A stretch of DNA of 6,886 nt from an uncultured Maritalea sp. (GTDB lineage Bacteria > Pseudomonadota > Alphaproteobacteria > Rhizobiales > Devosiaceae): the NCBI GenBank assembly GCA_913055925.1, contig CAJXLH010000142.1, forward strand, positions 1 through 6,886, given 5' to 3'. Shown here piece by piece: positions 1 through 6,465 of this stretch (the first letter of the stretch is position 1; every line of letters starts with the position of its first letter). The notes under the pieces are model-generated. The model worked only from the letters and a program-made list of their open reading frames with translations. It was not told the origin of the DNA and did not search any database. The translations under genes and the position numbers were made by a program.

Positions 1-2723
1 TGATCAACGCCTGCACCTTCGATTTCATCATCTTCAGGCTCTGGCTCAGAGATTCTTTCAACGGAAACAACGCTTTCGTCGGTGGCGGTATTCAGCACCG
101 TTACGCCTTGTGTAGCGCGCCCTGCGACGCGAATACCATCAACCGGCACACGGATTAGTTTGCCACCATTGGTCACGAGCATAATCTGATCGTCATTCTC
201 AACCGGGAATGAAGCGACAATATAGCCGTTACGTTCACTCATTGCCATGGCGGTAATACCCTTACCTCCGCGGCCGGTTTTCCGGTATTCGTAAGAAGAT
301 GTCCGTTTACCGTAGCCATTTTCTGAGATCGCTAGGATGAATTGCTCCGCCGCGCTCATTTGAACATAAAGCTCTTGATCAATGGCTGTGTCGTCGGTGG
401 CATCATCGACTTCGGTTTCAGACGCATCACCTTCCAGCAAGCGACGACGTTTCAAGTAAGCCGCTCGTTGATCAGATGTAGCCTCAAAATCGTCAAGGAT
501 CGACATGGCGATAACTTCATCTTCATCGGCCAATTTGATGCCCCGCACGCCAACTGAGTTTCGGCCAGCGAAAACGCGCACTTCTTCAACACCAAAGCGC
601 ATGGCTTGACCAAGCTTGGTCGTCAGCAACACGTTTTGATCGGGCGCACATGTGTCAACGCCAACAATGCCATCGCCATCATCAAGCTTCATGGCGATCT
701 TGCCGTTTCGGTTGACTTGAACGAAGTCCGCAAGAGAGTTCCGGCGCACAGTGCCACGTGTCGTTGCGAACATAATGTCGAGGTTTTGCCAGGTATCCTC
801 ATCCTCCGGCAACGGAAGAATGGACGTGATACGTTCACCCTCCTCCAACGGCAGAATGTTAACCAGGGCCTTTCCGCGAGAGTTCGCATTGCCAATTGGC
901 AAGCGCCAAACTTTGAGCTTGTAGACGATGCCTCGCGACGAGAAGAACAGCACTGGCGTGTGCGTATTTGCGACAAACAAACGTGCTACGAAATCTTCGT
1001 CGCGTGTCGACATACCAGAGCGGCCTTTGCCGCCGCGGCGTTGCGCGCGATAAGTCGATAGCGGCACGCGTTTGATGTAACCACCGTGCGAAACGGTAAC
1101 GACCATGTCTTCTTTGGCAATCAGATCTTCGTCATCAACATCGCCAACCGCATCGACAATTTGTGTGCGACGTGGCGTACCGAAACGATCGCGGACGTCC
1201 GCCATTTCGTTCTTGATGATCTCAATGATGCGTTCGCGTGAGCGAAGAATGTCGAGATAGTCTCTGATTTCTTCGCCAAGCTTGTTCAACTCGTCACCAA
1301 TTTCATCACGCCCAAGAGCCGTAAGTCTTTGAAGACGCAAGTCCAAAATCGCTTTGACCTGTTCTTCGGAAAGGTAATAAGTCCCCTCATCCGTCACCTT
1401 GTGACGCGGGTCGTCAATCAAGCGAATTAGCGGTGCAACATCATTTGCTGGCCAAGCACGTTCTAGCAAACGTGCGCGCGCTGTCGCAGGGTCGGGAGAC
1501 GTACGAATCGTGCTGATCACTTCGTCTACGTTCGCAACGGCAATCACCAAACCGACCAAAACATGTGCGCGATCGCGTGCTTTGCCCAACAAGAATTTTG
1601 TGCGGCGGCTCACGACTTCTTCGCGGAAGTCGACAAAGGCGCTCAAAATCTGCTTTAGGTTCAACTGCTCAGGCTTGCCGCCATTCAATGCAACAAAGTT
1701 ACAGCCAAATGAAGTTTGCAGCGGAGAGAAACGATAAAGCTGGTTGAGCACCACGTCTGCAACGGCATCACGCTTTAACTCGATCACAACGCGCATACCT
1801 TCGCGGTCGGACTCGTCGCGAATGTCGGAAATACCTTCAATTCGCTTGTCGCGCACCAACTCGGCGATTTTCTCAATCATCGCGGCTTTGTTCACCTGAT
1901 AGGGAATTTCGGTGATGATCAGCGCTTCGCGGTCTTTCCGGATTTCTTCAACCGCAACCACACCGCGCATCAAAACCGAACCGCGCCCGGTTTCATAGGC
2001 AGAACGGATGCCTGAACGCCCAAGAATAATTCCGGCGGTCGGGAAATCTGGTCCAGGAACGATTTCCATCAATTCTTCTGTTGTAATCTCAGGATTGTCG
2101 ACAACGGCAATCGCCGCATCAATTACTTCAGTCAAATTGTGGCTTGGGATGTTGGTCGCCATACCAACGGCGATACCACCGCCGCCATTCACCAATAGGT
2201 TCGGGAAGCGCGCCGGCAAAATTGTCGGCTCGCTCTCTGAGTTATCATAGTTGTCTTTGTAATCAATCGTGTCGCGGTCAATGTCTTCTAAGAGCATTGT
2301 CGCGACGCGCTCCATGCGCACCTCGGTGTAACGCATTGCGGCTGGCATATCGCCATCGATCGAACCGAAGTTGCCCTGCCCGTCGATGAGCGGCAGACGC
2401 ATCGAAAATTCCTGCGCCATACGAACAAGAGCGTGGTAAACTGCGGTGTCACCATGAGGGTGATATTTACCAATCACATCGCCGACAACACGCGCTGACT
2501 TGCGGTATTGTTTGTTCCACTCATATCCATTCTCATGCATAGAGTAAAGAATTCGCCGGTGAACTGGCTTCAAACCATCCCGCACATCCGGCAAAGCACG
2601 GCTCACAATCACGCTCATCGCGTAATCGAGATATGATCGTCGCATCTCGTCGGTGATCGAAATCAACGAAATGTCTGAATGCGGCTGATCTTGAGACGTT
2701 TGATCTTCAGGTGTGTCGCTCAC
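1..2723 (-). CDS. gyrA: DNA gyrase subunit A (C-terminus cut by window edge)
   Basis: Breakage-reunion subunit of DNA gyrase, which with GyrB introduces negative supercoils using ATP. About 907 codons are visible from a GTG start; the frame is open to base 1, so the last residues and stop are missing. Seen directly: the N-terminal stretch SYLDYAMSVIVSRALPDVRD (30-49), the active-site tyrosine in AAMRYTEVRM (Tyr132, E. coli Tyr122), the gyrase box QRRGGKG (561-567) that marks GyrA rather than ParC, and a pinwheel C-terminal domain ending in an acidic tail. A charged segment of about 40 residues (roughly 748-788) interrupts the C-terminal domain. The QRDR reads HGDTAVYHA: Thr93 and His97 occupy E. 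coli positions 83 and 87, and His is unusual there. The GTG start has only a weak purine-rich upstream stretch, but it gives a family-typical N-terminus and no ATG lies in frame just upstream. It is divergent from the transporter gene. Identity is very secure. Confidence 0.98.
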   Translation of the reverse strand, partial: MSDTPEDQTSQDQPHSDISLISITDEMRRSYLDYAMSVIVSRALPDVRDGLKPVHRRILYSMHENGYEWNKQYRKSARVVGDVIGKYHPHGDTAVYHALVRMAQEFSMRLPLIDGQGNFGSIDGDMPAAMRYTEVRMERVATMLLEDIDRDTIDYKDNYDNSESEPTILPARFPNLLVNGGGGIAVGMATNIPSHNLTEVIDAAIAVVDNPEITTEELMEIVPGPDFPTAGIILGRSGIRSAYETGRGSVLMRGVVAVEEIRKDREALIITEIPYQVNKAAMIEKIAELVRDKRIEGISDIRDESDREGMRVVIELKRDAVADVVLNQLYRFSPLQTSFGCNFVALNGGKPEQLNLKQILSAFVDFREEVVSRRTKFLLGKARDRAHVLVGLVIAVANVDEVISTIRTSPDPATARARLLERAWPANDVAPLIRLIDDPRHKVTDEGTYYLSEEQVKAILDLRLQRLTALGRDEIGDELNKLGEEIRDYLDILRSRERIIEIIKNEMADVRDRFGTPRRTQIVDAVGDVDDEDLIAKEDMVVTVSHGGYIKRVPLSTYRAQRRGGKGRSGMSTRDEDFVARLFVANTHTPVLFFSSRGIVYKLKVWRLPIGNANSRGKALVNILPLEEGERITSILPLPEDEDTWQNLDIMFATTRGTVRRNSLADFVQVNRNGKIAMKLDDGDGIVGVDTCAPDQNVLLTTKLGQAMRFGVEEVRVFAGRNSVGVRGIKLADEDEVIAMSILDDFEATSDQRAAYLKRRRLLEGDASETEVDDATDDTAIDQELYVQMSAAEQFILAISENGYGKRTSSYEYRKTGRGGKGITAMAMSERNGYIVASFPVENDDQIMLVTNGGKLIRVPVDGIRVAGRATQGVTVLNTATDESVVSVERISEPEPEDDEIEGAGVD

Positions 2724-2861
2724 GATATCTTTGTTCTTGGCTTTGTTAATCGATCTTATGTTTTTAATTGATTCCTAACGCGCTGGCCAATCAGAAGCGC
2801 AGTTTCTTAAAAATATCGACGAGATTCCAAGGAGCGCGCGCCAACACTCCTCAGAATATCG

Positions 2862-2905
2862 GCCCATTTACGCAAAACTGTCTTGTTTTGACGCCGAAAA
2901 TGGGC
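2862..2905. repeat. Nested inverted repeat upstream of the transporter gene
   Basis: The outer arms are GCCCATTT (2862-2869) and AAATGGGC (2898-2905), a perfect 8-bp pair. Nested inside are CAAAAC (2873-2878) and GTTTTG (2885-2890), a perfect 6-bp pair with a 6-nt loop. The unpaired segments between the arms are 3 nt and 7 nt. The element ends 66 bp before the preferred transporter start. It could fold as an interrupted hairpin in the leader RNA or be a dyad operator. No T-tract follows, so it is not an intrinsic terminator. Function is inferred only. Confidence 0.45.
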
Positions 2906-2960
2906 ATTGTGCCAAGAACGCGCCGCATTTTTGGGGCGAATTTCATGTGTTTGAAGTATT

Positions 2961-2966
2961 GGGGGG
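2961..2966 (+). promoter_or_regulatory. Candidate ribosome binding site (G6 run) before the TTG start
   Basis: Six consecutive G residues lie 5 nt upstream of the TTG at 2972 and can pair partly with the CCUCC anti-Shine-Dalgarno. The site supports that start over the competing ATG at 2945 (preceded by GGGGCG at 2933-2938) and the ATG at 3008, which would remove conserved N-terminal residues. The match is imperfect because it lacks the A of GGAGG. Confidence 0.4.
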
Positions 2967-2971
2967 CAAAA

Positions 2972-5221
2972 TTGTCGATTGGTTTCGGATTAGAGCGGCT
3001 TGGAACAATGACGATGCGCTACCCGAAAGCGGTCGCCGCTGTATTGATTGCATTCACCGCGCTTTGTTTGCTTCAGTTTCCCAAAATCTCAATCGACGGT
3101 GATTTGCTTCGGCTCTATAAGAATTCCGGCGAGCACTATGATACATATGTGGAGATCGGTAATACGTTCGGCACATTCGAGAATGATGCCTATCTGCTTG
3201 TAAAATCAGAAAATCTCACAGACCCTGCCGTTATTGAAACCCTACGCGAATTCGCGCTGGAACTCGAATTGGTGAGTTTTGCTCGAGGCACCCTCTCACC
3301 TTTCTCGCTACGCAAACCTGCCGGTGACGACGGTGTAACGCGCCCTGCGGTTCCTGAAGACATGTCGTCACGTGACGAAGTTGCTTCCGCGCTGAACGAG
3401 CTGCGCGAGACCGACCCGATGATGCGCAATCTCATCGTTTCAGATCTCAGTGGCCTCGTTATGCTGATGTTCCCCGAGGACGCTGCTCTCAAAGAACGTG
3501 GTGAAGCGGCGATGATTGACGAGCTGCGTGATCTAATATCCTGGTATGACTATGACCGATTTACAATCGAGCTCACCGGCCCGCCACTTTGGAAAGCGGA
3601 GCTTCTCAACGCCAGTCGTTCAGATCAAGTCAAGTTTACCGCTTCCGGCATTATATTGGGCTTTTTGACAGCGTTCCTGGCGTTCCGGACCTTTTGGGGT
3701 GCCGTTTTGGCGACGTTGGCACCATTTATCTCGGTCGTTTGGCTGGTTGGCACAGTCACCATGTTGTTTGGGTCCTTCACGTTTCTCACAAATATTTTGA
3801 CCGCGCTGACGCTCGTCATTGCCTTTGCCGAAAGTATGTTCTTCTGCTTCCACTGGCTCAGGCTAAGCCGTGAGGGAATGGACCATGTGGAGGCAATTAA
3901 GGAGACCATTCTCCGCGTAAGCCCAGCCTGTGCACTTACTTCCATCACAACAGTGTTTGCGTTTGTTTCGCTTGCCATTACGCCGAGCCAAGGGGTTTTT
4001 GAATTTGCGATCACCGGTGCAATTGCTATTCCGCTGGCGTTCTTGGCACTCGTAACGTTCCTGCCGATCGCGCTTTTGGTCGCAGTGAAACTAGGATATC
4101 GCCCGAAGCAAGCACCTAGCGTTGCACTAACCGCTGTTATTCCGCCGCTTATCACCCTGTCGAACAAGTTTGGTAAGCCGGTGGCGATACTGTCTGTTCT
4201 CGCATTTATCGCGATGCTTTATCCGCATTTCCAGTTGCAGCCGAGTTTCTCGTTCCAGCAATTCTTGCCTAACGATTCAAAGGCCCTTGAGACATCGTCG
4301 ACAATCGACCAAGGCGTTGGTGGCGTCGCGCCGTTATATATCGTTTACCCGTTGTATGACGCTGATCCGAACGTGAGCGACCCGGACTTCAAACGAATGG
4401 AAACCGTACACGGCGTGGTAGAAGATGTATTTGGCAAAGGCAAAGCGATCTCCGCCGCAAGTTTCACCCATTACAATGATGCGGGCTTCTCTCGTCAGCA
4501 GATTTTTGACGCTGTTGGGCCGTTTATGAAGCGTCGCTTCATTACCGACGATGGCACAATGGCTATGGCTACATCATTTGTGCCAACAGGACTGTCTTCA
4601 GCCGAAGTGCGGGACCTTGTTGAAACGACGCAAGAGAAGTTGGTTGACGCCGGCATTACCGACGCACAGATCACTGGTTTCCGGGTGCTTTCTGCCTATG
4701 AAAGCATCAATATGATTAAGCGCCTTCAAGATGGCTTATCGCTTGCTGTTGTGTTCTCGATTTTCATTATCGGGTTTGCATTCCGGTCTTGGCGCGTTGC
4801 GTTGATATGCCTGCTACCAAACTTTGCACCGATCTTAGGTACAGAGCTTTATCTTTATGTTTCGGGCGCAGGTTTGCAGCTGACGACGGTGATTTCCTTA
4901 ACCATCGCGTTTGGTATTGCGGTTGATGATACAATTCACTTCATGAACCACTATGCAAGAGCGCGTCAGCAGGGTTATGAACATAAAGAAGCGGTGAATC
5001 GTACGCTTGACCGCGTTGGCCCAGCACTTATTGCGACCACATTGATCCTTTGTGCGGGCACAACCGTAGTTATATTTTCTGTGTTGCCGCAAGTTGCCCT
5101 ATTTGGGGCGCTTTGTGTGCTCACACTGGTTTTGGCGCTATTGGGTGATTTGATCATATTGCCAGCGCTATTGATCGCCGGGGGGCGGTTAATGAAAGGG
5201 TTCGGAGGAAAACCTTCATGA
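2972..5221 (+). CDS. RND-superfamily transporter, MMPL/SSD-like exporter (COG1033 type)
   Basis: Inner-membrane transporter of 749 residues, probably driven by proton motive force; substrate unknown. The architecture is a duplicated RND unit. TM1 lies near 18-36, followed by a periplasmic domain to about 220 and a TM2-TM6 block at about 222-375. TM7 is near 403-418, a second periplasmic domain runs to about 587, and TM8-TM12 occupy about 588-735. The second half carries GIAVDDTIHF (648-657), matching the MMPL-type TM10 motif with two Asp residues (652, 653) suited to proton relay. The equivalent first-half segment reads VIAFAESMFF, with Glu287 where I would expect Asp. I chose the TTG start because the N-terminus then reads SIGFGLERLG, which is how I remember relatives beginning, and because a G-rich site precedes it. 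ATG 2945 would add 9 residues, and the frame is open back to 2768. The stop overlaps the next gene's ATG. It resembles HpnN-like and other COG1033 exporters in layout only; it is not a typical tripartite drug pump, since no membrane fusion protein or outer-membrane channel gene is nearby. Confidence 0.88.
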   Translation: MSIGFGLERLGTMTMRYPKAVAAVLIAFTALCLLQFPKISIDGDLLRLYKNSGEHYDTYVEIGNTFGTFENDAYLLVKSENLTDPAVIETLREFALELELVSFARGTLSPFSLRKPAGDDGVTRPAVPEDMSSRDEVASALNELRETDPMMRNLIVSDLSGLVMLMFPEDAALKERGEAAMIDELRDLISWYDYDRFTIELTGPPLWKAELLNASRSDQVKFTASGIILGFLTAFLAFRTFWGAVLATLAPFISVVWLVGTVTMLFGSFTFLTNILTALTLVIAFAESMFFCFHWLRLSREGMDHVEAIKETILRVSPACALTSITTVFAFVSLAITPSQGVFEFAITGAIAIPLAFLALVTFLPIALLVAVKLGYRPKQAPSVALTAVIPPLITLSNKFGKPVAILSVLAFIAMLYPHFQLQPSFSFQQFLPNDSKALETSSTIDQGVGGVAPLYIVYPLYDADPNVSDPDFKRMETVHGVVEDVFGKGKAISAASFTHYNDAGFSRQQIFDAVGPFMKRRFITDDGTMAMATSFVPTGLSSAEVRDLVETTQEKLVDAGITDAQITGFRVLSAYESINMIKRLQDGLSLAVVFSIFIIGFAFRSWRVALICLLPNFAPILGTELYLYVSGAGLQLTTVISLTIAFGIAVDDTIHFMNHYARARQQGYEHKEAVNRTLDRVGPALIATTLILCAGTTVVIFSVLPQVALFGALCVLTLVLALLGDLIILPALLIAGGRLMKGFGGKPS
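5204..5208 (+). promoter_or_regulatory. Shine-Dalgarno GGAGG inside the 3' end of the transporter gene
   Basis: A perfect GGAGG lies within the last codons of the transporter gene, 9 nt before the ATG at 5218. Together with the ATGA stop/start overlap this indicates translational coupling and makes the downstream protein's start secure. A second in-frame ATG at 5221 would differ by only one residue. Confidence 0.8.
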
Positions 5222-5754
5222 TGTTTGGAAAGCTCAAACAATTAGCAATCGCATCCGTATTGGCCATCGCAACAGTTACCGGCGGTGCGGCCCCAACTTA
5301 TGCCGCAAAAGCGGACATCGAGTTGCTGCAATCCTATATCGGTGATTGGCGTGGACGCGGCAACGCAAAGCTTGCCTCCACGGGCGAAGACGAAACTGTT
5401 CTTTGCAAGATGAACTTCACCAAATCTAGCGGTTCAAAAATTGGTTTGAACGGCCGCTGTTCCCTCGCGGGCACGACACTCTCGATGCGTGGCACAGTTG
5501 GCTATGTGGAAGCCGCAAAACGCTTCGAAGCTGTTATGTCTTCCAACACCAGCTTTCAAGGCGTTGCTATTGGCAAGCGTCGCGGCAAAAACCTGACATT
5601 TAAGCTGAACAATGTGAAATCAGACAGTAATGACGCATTTGACATCGCGGTTGCCCTTGAATTGAAGGGCGGTACGATCAATGTGAGGTTTGATATTCTT
5701 CACAAAGAAAGCGGTGGGAAATCCTTCGCGATTATCCCGTTCAAAAAGAACTAA
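5218..5754 (+). CDS. Small exported protein of unknown function, coupled to the RND transporter
   Basis: This 178-residue protein has a clear Sec signal peptide: a basic start (K5, K7), a hydrophobic core from about 9 to 20, and a small-residue stretch ending near TYA-A, with likely cleavage after Ala29 or Ala30. The mature part of about 148 residues is lysine-rich and dominated by alternating beta-strand patterns. It opens with YIGDWRGRGNA (40-50), a Gly-Trp-containing start reminiscent of lipocalin-like or nitrobindin-like small beta-barrels. There are just two cysteines, Cys63 and Cys81, which could form a periplasmic disulfide. No lipobox, so it should be a soluble periplasmic protein. 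I do not recognise the family, and the barrel idea is inference from pattern only. Its ATG overlaps the transporter stop by 4 bp (ATGA) and a strong terminator follows, so the two genes almost certainly form one transcription unit and probably act in one process, such as carrying or binding the pump's substrate. Confidence 0.85.
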   Translation: MMFGKLKQLAIASVLAIATVTGGAAPTYAAKADIELLQSYIGDWRGRGNAKLASTGEDETVLCKMNFTKSSGSKIGLNGRCSLAGTTLSMRGTVGYVEAAKRFEAVMSSNTSFQGVAIGKRRGKNLTFKLNNVKSDSNDAFDIAVALELKGGTINVRFDILHKESGGKSFAIIPFKKN

Positions 5755-5755
5755 C

Positions 5756-5784
5756 AAAAAGGCCGCCCATTGGGCGGCCTTTTT
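5756..5784. terminator. Bidirectional intrinsic terminator
   Basis: GGCCGCCC (5761-5768) and GGGCGGCC (5772-5779) form a perfect 8-bp GC-rich stem with a 3-nt ATT loop. It is flanked by five A residues on the left and five T residues on the right, so the hairpin has a U-tract on both strands. It lies 1 bp after the stop codon of the small exported protein and 20 bp beyond the ssb stop. It therefore should end transcription of both convergent units. Confidence 0.93.
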
Positions 5785-5804
5785 AATTCATCTTGATTTC
5801 AAGC

Positions 5805-6296
5805 TTAGAACGGGATGTCGTCATCCATGTCGCCAGCATCAAAAGCTGGAGCACTAGCTTGTGGGCGACCGCCACCATAATCGTTATTGTTTGAACGACC
5901 GCCGCCGCCCCCGCCGCCATAGCTAGACGAGCCATCGTTGTCGCCGCGGCCGCCGAGCATTGTCAGCGTTGAATTGAAGCCCTGAAGCACAATCTCTGTC
6001 GAATAACGGTCATTGCCGTCCTGATCTTGCCATTTGCGGGTTTGAAGTTGCCCTTCAATATAAACCGTTGAGCCCTTGCGCAGATATTGCTCAGCAACGC
6101 GGCATAGCCCTTCGGAAAAGATTACCACGCGGTGCCATTCTGTGCGCTCACGTTGTTCGCCAGAGTTTTTATCCCGCCAGCGCTCAGATGTTGCAATTCG
6201 CAAGTTTACGATCGGGCGACCGTCTTGTGTGTTACGCACTTCTGGGTCAGCGCCAAGATTGCCGACTAGAATTACCTTATTTACGCTTCCTGCCAT
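5805..6296 (-). CDS. ssb: Single-stranded DNA-binding protein
   Basis: Homotetrameric SSB of 163 residues that coats single-stranded DNA in replication, recombination and repair and recruits partner proteins. The OB-fold covers about residues 1-113, beginning with SVNKVILVGNLGADPE. DNA-stacking aromatics sit at Trp40, Trp54, Phe60 and Trp89, close to the E. coli positions. A glycine/serine/asparagine-rich linker (about 115-146) contains a run of seven glycines. The last residues DMDDDIPF are the canonical acidic tip that binds SSB partners. I start it at the ATG at 6296, not the in-frame ATG at 6323, because family members begin directly before SVNKVI and an AAGGAA site lies 8 nt upstream. 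It is divergent from uvrA, and the shared intergenic region holds a LexA-type operator, so damage induction is likely. It converges with the transporter unit across the bidirectional terminator. Confidence 0.97.
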   Translation of the reverse strand: MAGSVNKVILVGNLGADPEVRNTQDGRPIVNLRIATSERWRDKNSGEQRERTEWHRVVIFSEGLCRVAEQYLRKGSTVYIEGQLQTRKWQDQDGNDRYSTEIVLQGFNSTLTMLGGRGDNDGSSSYGGGGGGGRSNNNDYGGGRPQASAPAFDAGDMDDDIPF

Positions 6297-6304
6297 CGCC
6301 CGCG

Positions 6305-6310
6305 TTCCTT
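6305..6310 (-). promoter_or_regulatory. Ribosome binding site of ssb
   Basis: Read on the minus strand, AAGGAA lies 8 nt before the ATG at 6296. It falls inside the coding part of the longer alternative ORF from 6323, so it argues for the shorter start. Confidence 0.65.
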
Positions 6311-6388
6311 TCTTGGGTGTCAAATTGGATTTGAGCGAACAAATCTAATCCAACATCAATTGTTGTTCGTTCCCCATTGAGCACAAAT

Positions 6389-6423
6389 GATGACCTACCA
6401 CAAAGAATTGATTGTCGGTCATC
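6389..6423. repeat. 7-bp inverted repeat in the ssb leader
   Basis: GATGACC (6389-6395) faces GGTCATC (6417-6423) across 21 nt. It lies downstream of the probable ssb promoter on the minus strand, so it could fold in the ssb leader RNA or serve as a dyad protein site. A chance 7-bp match in a region this size is quite possible. Confidence 0.3.
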
Positions 6424-6433
6424 CACAAGCCAC

Positions 6434-6462
6434 TTGACGGAACTGGATATGTTCTATTTATG
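6434..6462 (+). promoter_or_regulatory. uvrA: Candidate uvrA promoter overlapping the SOS box
   Basis: TTGACG at 6434-6439 is a good -35 box. With a 17-bp spacer the -10 position is TTTATG (6457-6462), a weak match. TATTTA (6455-6460) at 15 bp is an alternative. Either -10 lies inside the SOS operator, so bound LexA would block RNA polymerase. The resulting leader to the uvrA ATG would be about 90 nt. Confidence 0.5.
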
Positions 6463-6465
6463 TTC
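6451..6465. promoter_or_regulatory. SOS operator (LexA box), alphaproteobacterial type
   Basis: GTTC (6451-6454), seven bases TATTTAT, then GTTC (6462-6465): an exact match to the GTTC-N7-GTTC direct-repeat LexA site known from alphaproteobacteria. It sits between divergent ssb and uvrA, both SOS-regulated genes in many bacteria, and overlaps the candidate -10 positions of both promoters. LexA repression lifted by RecA on DNA damage is the expected control. Confidence 0.88.

Larger units (their letters stand above)
2724..2971. other. Divergent intergenic region between gyrA and the RND transporter gene
   Basis: This 248-bp region lies between the divergent starts of gyrA and the transporter gene and must hold both promoters. 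The gyrA-proximal end (about 2740-2775) is AT-rich. I could not identify a confident -35/-10 pair on either strand. TTGACG at 2888-2893 resembles a plus-strand -35 box but has no acceptable -10 at normal spacing. The frame of the transporter stays open back to a TTG at 2768, but that segment shows no protein-like conservation that I recognise. I read it as non-coding leader containing the inverted repeat at 2862-2905. Confidence 0.7.

Noticed and set aside
606..1061. 151-codon plus-strand open frame antisense to gyrA
   Set aside because: It lies wholly inside gyrA, whose reading is unmistakable here (C-terminal domain), and its translation is Arg/Ala-rich with no recognisable motif, as expected of an antisense shadow.
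2746..2767. Possible CtrA site from two TTAA half-sites
   Set aside because: The two TTAA are 14 bases apart, not the 7 expected for a TTAA-N7-TTAA site.
2830..2843. Near-palindromic GGAGCGCGCGCC
   Set aside because: An imperfect GC-alternating stretch that easily arises by chance; no supporting promoter or conservation evidence.
2768..2971. N-terminal extension of the transporter from TTG 2768
   Set aside because: The extra 68 residues are not hydrophobic or family-like, precede the typical N-terminus of such proteins, and overlap the inverted repeat in the region where promoters must lie.
3625..4167. 180-codon minus-strand open frame antisense to the transporter
   Set aside because: The plus-strand frame encodes continuous RND transmembrane segments across the same bases; the antisense product shows no domain and has no convincing start site.
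6297..6323. Longer ssb start at ATG 6323
   Set aside because: It adds nine residues absent from the usual SSB N-terminus and places the good AAGGAA ribosome site inside the coding sequence.
6365..6372. Second LexA site suggested by GTTCGTTC
   Set aside because: The two GTTC copies are adjacent instead of 7 bases apart, and no partner GTTC or GAAC occurs at the required spacing.
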